From Porphyra umbilicalis (taxonomy: Eukaryota > Rhodophyta > Bangiophyceae > Bangiales > Bangiaceae), in the NCBI GenBank assembly GCA_002049455.2, contig KV918773.1, forward strand, positions 434,001 to 498,000: a DNA stretch of 64,000 nt, written 5' to 3'. Under the pieces are notes generated by a model. It did not search any database and was not told the DNA's origin. It saw nothing but the letters and a program-made list of their open reading frames with translations. A program made the position numbers and the translations under genes. Positions 9,701 to 17,624 of the stretch are shown piece after piece; position 1 is the first letter of the stretch; each line of letters begins with the position of its first letter.

Positions 9701-10350
9701 CCGCCCCGGTCATCGGCGCCAAAGGAGCTGCTGCCCCCGCCGCCGCAACCGCCACCACCAAACCGCTCGGCACCCCCGTTGGCGGCGCGGAAAAAGCCAC
9801 CGCCACCGCCGCCGCCACCACCGCCGCAGCCACCGCCGCCACCGCCGCCACCGCCGCCACCGCCACCACCGCCACCGCCACCACCGCCGCCCACGTGCCC
9901 GCCGCCAACGTCGTCGCGGTCCGCCGCCTCTGCGCCACGGGGCGGGTGCCCTCGGCTGCCGCTGCCGCTGCCCCCACCCCCCCCACCCACAGGGCCTCGC
10001 CCCCTCCCCCCCACCACCCCCCCCCCAACGGCGCCGCGCAACCACCCCCGCGCGCCGCTCCGCCCGTCCTCGCCTCCCCCCCCGGCGAGCCCACCGGAGC
10101 GGGAGGCTTTGAAGTGCCCCCCGTCCCCCCCCGCGTCGGTCAAGCCAAACAACCCCCCCCTCCGCCCGCGCCGCCCGAGCCCAACGGCCCGCCGCCACCA
10201 ACACAGCCACCGCTGCCGTCGAGGCGCCCTGACCCGTCCAGATCCCCCGACGCGTGCGGCGAGGGGGGGCGCCGGAAGCGGCTCGGCCGCCGCTGCTTGA
10301 GGCGGTCCACAATGCTGCGGCCGCCAAACATGGTCGCCGACACGACGCAC
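6742..10350 (-). CDS. Exo84-like exocyst subunit (probable), poly-Gly/Ala rich
   Basis: A single frame of 1202 codons. In the family, Exo84 is one of eight exocyst subunits that tether secretory vesicles to the plasma membrane. Residues about 1-230 are mostly Gly/Ser runs from GGC repeats. The similarity I see is from about residue 500 on: EWDERAWAVEAALAERRYAD (the helical repeat that opens the Exo84 C-terminal rod), then RAAAVLLARLGRGG and AVLRARARNRAEL near 640-670, then FAAEFVAWAVAEIDAAYAA near 785, then GLHVLDEMGWLF near 860, and a helical tail. A PH domain and the N-terminal coiled coil are not evident. The start is uncertain: an ATG at 10343 in another frame gives a more natural 67-residue N-terminus (MSATMFGGRSIVDRLKQRR), implying an intron or a homopolymer length error in the C-runs near 10050-10170. 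COG or other tethering subunits are alternatives. Confidence 0.5.
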   Translation of the reverse strand: MRRVGDHVWRPQHCGPPQAAAAEPLPAPPLAARVGGSGRVRAPRRQRWLCWWRRAVGLGRRGRRGGLFGLTDAGGDGGHFKASRSGGLAGGGGEDGRSGARGWLRGAVGGGVVGGRGRGPVGGGGGGSGSGSRGHPPRGAEAADRDDVGGGHVGGGGGGGGGGGGGGGGGGGGGCGGGGGGGGGGFFRAANGGAERFGGGGCGGGGSSSFGADDRGGRSDGGGGGGDGGGVGGGVGDNSVDASDGFSSASSHPSLDPFMNDHIDVPPLSVTDAAAAARSALPVRLLLLVGGDAGMGLTPPREHVGGAVPAAAATAGGAWRLPPAPAASAAAAAPAAAVAGTLSLASLPAIVAETHGVVGSAVAAAAAAGAADGTAAKVALDAPPSAAAAAAVGDMAHTWLPASSPAAALFRVAAAAGDGARGSVVATAVSAAGARAAACAMRAAAAEAGAAAAAAAAAIDLLPPWPPRWGSTVAVALAAPSPATDWAVTPRAAVVAIGAVSFARSLEWDERAWAVEAALAERRYADAVAGVEALRAAGAGGGGGGGDLARAAAAPGPLVPAAEALAARVAGALTVSTGELAGAPLGASLSPVATAAAATIARRVDGGGGDGGGGCGGGAPLSTTAAVPTVAINGAAVRAAAVLLARLGRGGSGRAAVLRAARARNRAELRFRGAAVGRAGAVAAAAAAGGGGSAIATAAAAATAARESTANEAGRLAGQLFTFLCLARRDFRKVVDAGRGVPPPAAGGVGVAATAAATAPDGGDDATGASAVGGARVAPPALGRADAFAAEFVAWAVAEIDAAYAAALRPAVVGVDGGSGGGGGSGGDGGGSGDSDGGVGELGGTAATVFALRAAVVRSGLHVLDEMGWLFEARLLWCLRDDVAAAVRRFRDALVHERVPWCVAREAGEGGAGGAPVAGSAPPAAAGGGIGGGGGGGTLRLLSISAAELASLLPAFYRKVRNDAAMTVGTKLVCMELGRFMNDALEPLLHVDGAVDVLLRSCISYAVLAYVHASCPTSFGGAAAAGAVAGAGGGADGGTGAAASNPLADGRSRRAAVAADAKAVAANLAVLNKYLIAPAMAIFGPSADLARISAALIALDVGGLRALWAAIVYEDEEGGGDGGGSSPPPPPPVGPAGGGVGTPAASPAPLPALAVAIDGDGADGNSATFAAAYGTLDDLPLRVRGRLAAARRAAAGGGAGVG

Positions 10351-11802
10351 CGTGCGCCGTGTCAGCGGGTGTGGGGAGGACAGGAGCGCGGGAGGTCGGG
10401 CGCGGGCGCGGGGGCCGACGGGACGGCGACGCGGGCGGCAGCAGCCACGGACGCCGCGGCCGCCGCCGCCGAGATGCCAGCGTCGTCGGACACACCTCCG
10501 GCCGCACAGAAAAAAATGGGGCGCGGGTCGGGATGGGGCAGCGCGGGTCGGGGCGGAGGAACGCGGGTCGGGGCGCTTCTGAACGGCTCGGCAGTTGGGG
10601 CTCGAGGGCGCGACGGCCGGGACCTGCCGCGACGTTGGGCGAGGCGCTCGTACCGTGCACTAAATGCCTTGAGTGTCTATTCTACCACTGTGATCAATTG
10701 ATCCCCAGGGGATCAAATGATCCCGCTTTTCACTGCTGCGCACTGAGAGCACCACTGTGTGTTGGAATGAAATTCCAGAATCTTTCTCGTGAAAGATATT
10801 CCAATATAAATAAGGAAGTATCTTCTGAATTGGACGGAGGACTGCCCTCCAGAAAATCCCGAAACAAGACTGGCACATGATTTGGACGATTTTCAGTTTG
10901 GGCGCGGCAAGAAAATTCTAGGAACTGGCCTTGGAATTATCCTTGCCGACCTCCAGCATCAACCCTGTAGTCTTTTTCCGGGATGGTCTCGGGAACTGGT
11001 CAGGAACGGTTGCCAGGATTGTTCTTAAGATTGTCTCGCAGCATATCCAACTGTACTTTCGAAGGACAATTCTTCGAAACAGATGCAGAAACTGATGTCA
11101 ACGAGCGCAGCAAGCTAGGAACAGGATGTTGCTGGAAACTCCCCTCTGAAAAATGTGCGGCAAGGAACGAGCTTCCTGACTCAGTTCTTGCCTTGAAACA
11201 GAAGGAGACACCATGTCCGAAGAAGGTCGCACGCGCGTTCAAAGGATAGTCGTGCGAGGAGTTCGTCGCTGTTTGTGTGGAACGTACCCAGACCCATTCT
11301 TGTGAACGTGTTCTCCGGATGAGCTTGAAAGAAGTCTACGTAAAAGCTCCTCTGCATCCTTCGCGGCGTTTCCCTCGCACTTTTACGCAGATGGTCCTTG
11401 CTCTTTTTCACAGGTCGGTCCGACGGGAAGACGCTCAGATTTATGAGCAATACACCTCCGAGGCAGTCTTCGAGGCCAATCCACAGGACTGTTCCTATTA
11501 CGGCGGTGCATGACGGTCCCGTGCTGTTTCTTGGCGCGATATGCGAATGTTGGCAGGAATAAATTTAATACGACAAACAGGAACAAGTAAGAGTAACATG
11601 ATAAAGGTACGACAGTAAAAGGAATCAAAAGAGAAAAAAACAGCTGCACCCTCCACTCATTTGCAGAGACCTTCGTGGGACAGAGCTCGCTGGACAGGGC
11701 TCCTAAGATTCTCGGCAGAGCATGAAACCTGTATCTCTGTTGCCCAACAGCACCCTTGTGCAGCCGTATTCAAGGCATAACGCGGAGCATCACGTCAGAG
11801 CA
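10351..11802. other. No gene recognised; hairpin-rich, AT-richer spacer
   Basis: Upstream of the Exo84-like gene, composition drops from extreme GC to roughly balanced at about 10660. There is a perfect 19-base hairpin at 10698-10716 (TTGATCCCC-A-GGGGATCAA) and several smaller ones, such as TGGAATGAAATTCCA near 10760. The short frames present do not resemble known proteins. The first 300 bases are the likely promoter region of the Exo84-like gene, but no TATA box is clear. Confidence 0.4.
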
Positions 11803-12528
11803 TTAGTCTGAGTCTTCATCAGATAGATCAATGTCACCGGCCTTCAGGTCTTTGGGCTCATCGCGCATGCAGCGTGCGACGCCCTTACGAGCCTCAGCGC
11901 TCTCAGGGCGTAAAAACTTGGGGTACGCGGCGTCGTCCACATATCTCTTGAAGCAAGCCGCAGCACCTTCACGCACAGATGTCCACACCTCGCTCGAGTC
12001 CAACAACAGGAGCGCCCCTACTATAGAACCGGCGGCTCCATTCATGTCCAGCGCTCCCTCCATTTCCTGACTGCCGTCCTGCAGTCTCAGGCGGTACCCA
12101 ATGTTGCTTCCACTTGCCAGGGCAGCAGGATGCGGGCCTGGAGCGGTGTCGTTTACGCCGTGGGTCAAAACAACGCGTTATAACGTGGCCTCTTTCACGT
12201 CAGCGTCCATGTATACCCCCAGGGTACGATAGGCAAGCAGTCGGGCCGATGCGCGTCGGCGATTGCATCGTGTTCGTCGACCCTTTCTCAGCGCAGCTCG
12301 CACTTTACGCCGTTTCTGGGACCATCCGTTCGAGCCGTAGTCAATCTTTCCGACGCACTTCTGAAGCGCCTTGTTCACAACAGCGCGCAGGGGGCGAGTG
12401 CAGTCTCGATTGGCGCCTTCCAGTTGTCCCGTCGGGGTGAGCCATGACAGGCAGTCATGTTTAGGCAGGTCAGCTGCGCTACCATTCAGACCAGGGTTCA
12501 CAGACCCATTTCGTATCTTCTTGAGCAT
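11803..12528 (-). pseudogene. Unknown protein, one frame with an in-frame TAA
   Basis: Two adjacent frames, 12528-12178 and 12168-11803, are in the same phase and separated only by a TAA and a few codons. Read as one region it gives about 240 residues. First comes a Lys/Arg-rich part (KCVGKIDYGSNGW then many Arg). Then a globular-looking part, SNIGYRLRLQDGSQEMEGAL and GSIVGALLLLDSSEVWTSV, ends in an acidic tail, DIDLSDEDSD. The acidic end and balanced composition look like a genuine C-terminus. I do not recognise the family. The stop could be real decay, or the two halves could be separate exons. Confidence 0.35.
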
Positions 12529-13829
12529 AGCTTGGCCGTACCTGGTGAACAGGCGGCTAAACTCATCTTACAGGAGACAAGCTCAACCAGCACGTAAGCA
12601 TGGAAGGGGAATGAGGCCACACCGTCGCGCTCGCACAACCAGCCATAAGCAAGCTTCTAAGTTAGGTCATACGTCGATGCAGCGCGCCTTGTGACGTTGC
12701 TCAGCAACGCCAGCGCATCGCATGACCACATGCAGCCACCTGGTCCGTATCCAACAGCACTCAAGAACGTACCCCGTGAGAGCTCCGTACACTCAAGAAA
12801 AAGGCAGCATCGACAGCAGGTGAGCTGGCACCCGGTGAGCCATGCGGCGTGCCGGTGACGTCTTCAGCGTCAAATTCAACCATCGTCGCGTTCGTACTCA
12901 AGCATATGGCTGCAATAGCGTCTCACTCGATGAAGGGCAAAGCTTCCAGCTCCAGATAGTCCACAGAGCCAAAGAGGACGACTGGTGCCCGGAAAGCGCG
13001 TGCATCAGAGCATACCACATGCGGTGCGCTCAAAACGCGGTATCTGCGTTCGTGCACCTCCACCTGTACCTGCGTGCACCTCCGAAGTATCCGGGCGGCC
13101 ACGGATTGCACGTCAGACTGATGCATTTTCACCAGCCACGCCCCACAGTGCCCTCTTGCAGTAAGTACATTCCTTTGCGACCATTGGCCGAGACCGACGA
13201 CGCCACAGTCTCGGAGACAGCCGCTGTGCCGAAAGCACGGGAGGAACCCCGATGGCTACAGATGAGCAAATCAGAGCCTTCATTCCGCGCTATGCGCTTG
13301 AGCAGTACTTCTAGGTAAACTTCTTCAGCGGGTCCTTCGCGAGGCTCACAAATTACTCAATTGTTTAAACTTTTGCCGGGAGATATGCCGGTATCCGGCC
13401 TCTGAATAGCGGCCGACGAGTGATCTCGATTCAGCTGTCGTCCCCGTCCAAGCCGAGGGCGAATCTCGCGGAGCCACACGTTTGGGGGTCGCTAGGAAAC
13501 GCCGCAGGGAGGGGTTCGCTGCGCGCGCGCTGTGCGGGTGCGGGCAGGTCGGGTGTTTCATTCGGGAACAGGCGCTCGCCGAGCGGTGTGTGGCGTCCAG
13601 TCCGTGCTTCCCCGTCACCGTCGGTAGACCTCCCCCTTCGTTGTCACTGTTTTGCACACCACTTTCATCTCGCACACGCGCTGCTCGATCCATTTTCTCT
13701 CGCTGTCGCGTCCGGAGACACTATCACGATCCCCTCTCGCTCGTTCTTTTCTAGCTTCACCCTGTCGCGCGATATCATAGCCCCAGTGCGGCGCGATCGT
13801 TGTTTACTCGCTGGCCACTACGTGGAGGC
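12529..13829. other. Ambiguous stretch, possible unresolved exons
   Basis: A plus-strand frame (12842-13318) and a minus-strand frame (about 13320 to 12923) overlap, and neither has a recognisable domain. The minus frame includes the plausible EVLLKRIARNEGSDLLICSH and may be upstream coding for the gene at 11803-12528. On the plus strand a good splice-donor sequence, GTAAGTAC, occurs near 13171. I cannot decide between them. From 13330 to 13829 nothing is seen. Confidence 0.25.
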
Positions 13830-14250
13830 CAGCCGGATCGCGGCCCGCCCGTCTGTCGGGCAGGGCCGCGCATCTGCGCCATCGACAGGCGGGTCCCGCT
13901 CACGCGGCCGACCGCCTTCGTCGCAGGTGGGCCGCCTCAGTGGACAGGCGGCCCCTGTTTGAATCCAAGTCGGCCACCTTCGGGGCGTGCCGGCTGGGTC
14001 GAGGCCCGCCCCTCTGTCGGGCAGGGCCGCGCATCCCTGCCGTCGACAGGCGTGTCCCGCTCACGCGGCCGACCGCCGTCGTCGCCTGTGAGCCGCCTCT
14101 GCTGACAGGCGGCCTCTGGACACTGTTTGGGCCGCCTCTGTGGACAGGCGGCCCAGGTGTGAATCGGAGTCGGCCACCTTCGGAGCGCGCCGGCTGGGCC
14201 ACGGCCCGTCCCTCAGTCGGGTGGGGCCGTGCATCCCCCTTTCGGTTAGG
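13830..14250. repeat. GC-rich tandem repeat, about 170-bp unit
   Basis: About two and a half copies of a unit containing GTCGGGCAGGGCCGCGCATC, GTCCCGCTCACGCGGCCGAC and TGGACAGGCGGCC blocks. It ends about 70 bases before the ATG at 14319, so it lies where the promoter or 5' UTR of that host gene would be. Confidence 0.7.
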
Positions 14251-14318
14251 CTGTCTACGTGCAGCAGGTCTTTAAGAGATCATTGGCACGGCGCTGACGC
14301 CACAGCGCGCCACCGACC

Positions 14319-14378
14319 ATGACAAAAGACGCGGCCCTTTCTGATGAGACTGGCGACAACGGCGTAATGAGCGGATTG
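14319..14378 (+). CDS. 5' end of a host gene interrupted by Ty3 insertion
   Basis: ATG at 14319 opens 20 codons (MTKDAALSDETGDNGVMSGL), which stop exactly at the left LTR. The 5 bases before the LTR are GATTG and the 5 after the right LTR (24363-24367) are GATCG, a near-perfect target duplication. Reading resumes in phase at 24368 with DETAGRGANYARG and runs to 25411, so the retroelement landed inside this reading frame. The phase match across 10 kb is what supports this being coding. It is probably inactive in this allele. Confidence 0.55.
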
Positions 14379-14770
14379 TGTGGTATTAATAATGTGAGTT
14401 CAATTACCAGTGTACTGAGACCGACCGTAGCCACGCAATAAAGCGAGTTCTATCGCCGTGGCGGCGTGGAAGAAGACCTTTTGTTGAAGGGCATCCGATG
14501 GGGAGCCGGGTAGTGCCCACGACGGCGACCCCGGACCCACGGTGGTTTAATACAAACAGCGGCACTGTTCGATCGACCATCCGATCAATCGATCGTAATG
14601 AGTGCCGGCAAACAGATAGACAGGCACGCAAACAAACAATAAAAAATGAACAATGCGGAAGTAACCCCCCAAAGGGCTTGCCACAAGCCGAGTCACACAA
14701 ATCCGTGGATTCAGCCGGTCAAGGGGGCTACTCGTGGCCAATTGCCAATTGGGAGCAGAGATATGCTACA
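14379..14770 (-). repeat. 3' LTR of Ty3 element 1
   Basis: 392 bp, TGTGG...TACA on the plus strand. Near-identical to 23968-24362. The 5 bases on the left, GATTG, are the likely target duplication. Confidence 0.9.
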
Positions 14771-15677
14771 TACCTCCAACGCGAGATTCGAACCGTCCCG
14801 GTGAGATCCGAGGATGGTGAAACCCGATTGGGCGATCGCAGCCTCTTACGGGCCCGCGCGGGCGCGACTGCCCAGGCGGCGGAAGCCGTGGGGGGCGCGC
14901 CGCCCAGTCCCGATTGGGGGGAGGTGGCGGTTCGCCGTCATCGGTCGCGACCGTCCGGCCACGCACGCGTGGGCGTGGGTGGTGGGCAGCTGGTGCTGCG
15001 GGTCCGATCGGCGCTTGCGCGTACGCGCGCCCGCGCAGGCGAGTCGGCGTCGGCGTGGGCGTGGGGGCCAGGCGGCTGGTTGACGGGCGACGAGCGTCGG
15101 GGTTAAGACCCGTTGATGTGCAGGTGCGTCGTGCAACACGTGTTGGGGCGACCGTCGTCGGCGCCGAGTGGCGCCTCCTTCGTCGGGGTTTTGACTACCC
15201 CGACGACACGGCGAAAGCCGGGACGCGGGTCCGTGTTACCGAGAGTGGGGGTGGGGTTCGCACCTCAAGACCGGTTACCACCGAGTCGTGCGCGCGGTGC
15301 AGCACTGGCTGGGTGGTCATCATCGTTGCCGGCAGGCGCCGACCTCGTCGGGGTGTTGACTACCTTGGCGACGAGGCGAAAGCCGGGTTGCGGGTCCGCG
15401 TTGTGTCGGCATGGGGCCATCCCGTGTCTTCGTGCTCACGCACAGGTCGCGGCCTAACGGCAAGGTTGAGTAGGGGTGCGCCGCCGCGAGGTGGTAAACC
15501 GCGAGGTTGCGGACCCGGTGAGTGTGGGTTTGCGCTGGGTGGGGGGGGGGCGGCGCGCACGGCGGCGACGGCGGCAAGGGCGGCAAGCCCGGCGGCGACG
15601 GCGGCAAGGGCGGCAAGCGCTGCGTCGGCGGCAAGCGCGGCAAGCCCGGCGGCGACAGCCAGGGTAAACACCCCCGA

Positions 15678-16832
15678 ATGGCCAACGCTATGGCGGACTC
15701 GGCTGCGATGGCGGTGGACGTCGGCGTTGCCGATGGCGGGGCGGTCGTCGACGGGGCGCATGCCGCCGCGGGGAGCCATCTGGAAGTGGATTGCTTCACG
15801 GACCCGGAGGTCTTGCGCCAGTTTCGGCCTCGAGGCTCGTACTACGCACACGCGGAACCTGTGGAGGTGGTTGATGGGGTCCCGCGGGTCACCGACAACC
15901 GTCTGTACGACATGTGCGTGCGTAACCGCGCTCGTGCGCACAAGCGTCGTGTCTACGCGCATTACGAGGCGTTGCCCGACTTCATTGACGTGATGGCGCA
16001 AGCCGGGTTGCCGGACCACGCGGGCGACCGCGTGGCCGAGGTCCACGGGGACCCGGACTTTGGGAACCAGGGCCCCCAGCGTCGTGTGTACGAGGTGATG
16101 TCGTTTTGCAACGTGGTCGTGCGCTACCAAGTGCCTTTGCACCCGTTCCACCGCTTGGTGTACGCCAATGCGCTTCTGTTTCCTGTGAAGGGTACAGCGA
16201 CGATCGAGGCTGGGGCCAACTCGTTTTGCCGCTTGTTGCGCAACTGGCCGAAGGCCGTCTTCCTCAAGCGGGCTCTCGCCGAGGATCCTTCGGTCCCGTT
16301 CGGGCACGACTCTGGTCTGGAGCCGTACCTTGAACAGCTCGCGCTCGTGAAGCACGAGGAGAACGACAACGTCGAGGACGATCGCAGGCCGCGTGTCACC
16401 GGGTTGCCGAACCCCTTCCGGTTGCCGATGTTTCCATCCGACCACCGTCGGGCCGCCGACACGCGCTTCTTTCGCGGTCGCGAGTTGATGCCCACCGCGT
16501 TGGCGGCTGGATTTCTCCGTGCGCCACGGAAGTTGGACTTGTCCCGTTGGCTTCCGCCTATCCCGGCATGGGAGCCTCACACGGGGTTGTGGGTGGCGAC
16601 CCCCGTAGTGGTGTCGTACCTGGCGGATGCGTTGCGCAACGCCTACAGCTCAGTCTGTCAGGAGGTGTTCTCCGAGTACTTCTGCAACTTGGTTGCTGTG
16701 AGGGTTCACACCCTGCAGGAGGACAAGCTCTTCGTCCACTTGGACGATAGGACGCTTCGTCACTTCAACGCGTTGGATACGTTCAAGTTGAAGGACGCGC
16801 CCGACGGCGAAGCCAAGTACGTCTTGTACTGA
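15678..16832 (+). CDS. Antisense ORF A of Ty3 element 1, unknown protein (384 aa)
   Basis: It lies inside the Ty3 element but runs opposite to gag-pol, between the pol end and the 3' LTR. The ATG at 15678 (MANAMADSAAMAVDVGVAD) is preferred over one at 15522, because the earlier part is a Gly/Lys-rich simple repeat. The protein has balanced, non-repetitive composition: LRQFRPRGSYYAHAEPVEVV, then RRVYEVMSFCNVVVRYQVPL, later LSRWLPPIPAWEPHTGLWVA and a C-terminal KYVLY. No known domain, signal peptide or membrane segment is recognised; it is not an envelope protein by any feature I can see. Another open frame follows three bases downstream. Conservation in other copies would show whether it is a working element gene. 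Confidence 0.6.
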   Translation: MANAMADSAAMAVDVGVADGGAVVDGAHAAAGSHLEVDCFTDPEVLRQFRPRGSYYAHAEPVEVVDGVPRVTDNRLYDMCVRNRARAHKRRVYAHYEALPDFIDVMAQAGLPDHAGDRVAEVHGDPDFGNQGPQRRVYEVMSFCNVVVRYQVPLHPFHRLVYANALLFPVKGTATIEAGANSFCRLLRNWPKAVFLKRALAEDPSVPFGHDSGLEPYLEQLALVKHEENDNVEDDRRPRVTGLPNPFRLPMFPSDHRRAADTRFFRGRELMPTALAAGFLRAPRKLDLSRWLPPIPAWEPHTGLWVATPVVVSYLADALRNAYSSVCQEVFSEYFCNLVAVRVHTLQEDKLFVHLDDRTLRHFNALDTFKLKDAPDGEAKYVLY

Positions 16833-16835
16833 AAG

Positions 16836-17483
16836 ATGCGTCAGGCCGTGACGGCGTTTCCCTGGCAGGAGGTCCTTAAGGACGTTGTGTGGCGTCGTGG
16901 TCGTCGGGACTGGGCTCACGCCGTTGGCGACGCCCGAGAGGGCCGCTACCGCCCGCGTACGCCGCGGCGCGATCGCTCGCCGTCCGCGCCCCGGGCGGTG
17001 GATGCCACTTGGCCGACCCGCGCGTCTTCCTCCGCGGCGGTTTCTTTGTTTGGGTCGGCGTGCGCGCGCGATGCACGCGCTCGCGCGCCCCGTGGGGCAG
17101 CCTTGTCGGCGGTGGCTAACGCCTGGGTCGAGCAGCTCGCGGGCCTGCGGACCGCTGTTGAGCGCGCGGACGGACGGGGTGTCGAGTCGGCTTTGTCCAT
17201 TATTGGACAGGCCGTGGCTCGCGCCGTTGACGGCGATGCCAACTACGGGCGGTTCGCCCAGCATCTCGAGGCTATCCAGCCAGAGGAGGAGGCAACGCCG
17301 GCGCGTTTCAACGCGCAGAGCATCCTTGGTCGTCGGACCCACGAGGGCGGGGGCCCGTCGACGGGGGCTCCGCACTCGGCGCGCAACACGCGTGCGCATA
17401 GTGTCTCGCAGGAGTCGGCGGCCAGTGTCGGCGCGAGCCGCGATTCCCGCCGGGACTCGCGTCGTCGTGACGAGGAGGAGTAG
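16836..17483 (+). CDS. Antisense ORF B of Ty3 element 1 (215 aa)
   Basis: It starts three bases after ORF A and ends 140 bases short of the convergent pol terminus. N-terminal AVTAFPWQEVLKDVVWRRG, an Arg/Ala/Ser-rich middle, then a helical block, ALSAVANAWVEQLAGLRTAV, followed by VESALSIIGQAVARAVDG. It ends in a strongly charged Arg/Ser/Asp/Glu tail. That is the layout of a nucleic-acid-binding or structural protein, but no family is recognised. The antisense frame of the second Ty3 element (45923-46762) has the same layout of an Ala-rich helical block and an Arg/Ser tail in the same place. Confidence 0.5.
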   Translation: MRQAVTAFPWQEVLKDVVWRRGRRDWAHAVGDAREGRYRPRTPRRDRSPSAPRAVDATWPTRASSSAAVSLFGSACARDARARAPRGAALSAVANAWVEQLAGLRTAVERADGRGVESALSIIGQAVARAVDGDANYGRFAQHLEAIQPEEEATPARFNAQSILGRRTHEGGGPSTGAPHSARNTRAHSVSQESAASVGASRDSRRDSRRRDEEE

Positions 17484-17624
17484 CGAGGTTCACTGTTCAG
17501 TGACTTGCTCGGTTGAACCCGGCGGGGGGTGGGGTTGCCAATGTCGAGGGCTTACGCCTTTTTAGGGTGTTGATGTTTCTTCGTCTTGTAGTTGTTTGTC
17601 GTTTGACATGTTTGCATCCACTTC

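Noticed and set aside
8885-10300. 471-codon plus-strand frame rich in Ala and Pro
   Set aside because: Exact antisense shadow of the Exo84-like gene's Gly/Ala repeats.
14771-14815. Possible tRNA gene (GATTCGAACC T-loop-like sequence beside the LTR)
   Set aside because: No D-arm or acceptor partner could be found nearby.
15522-15677. Upstream start for antisense ORF A
   Set aside because: The added 52 residues are a GGDGGKGGK simple repeat; the ATG at 15678 begins balanced sequence.
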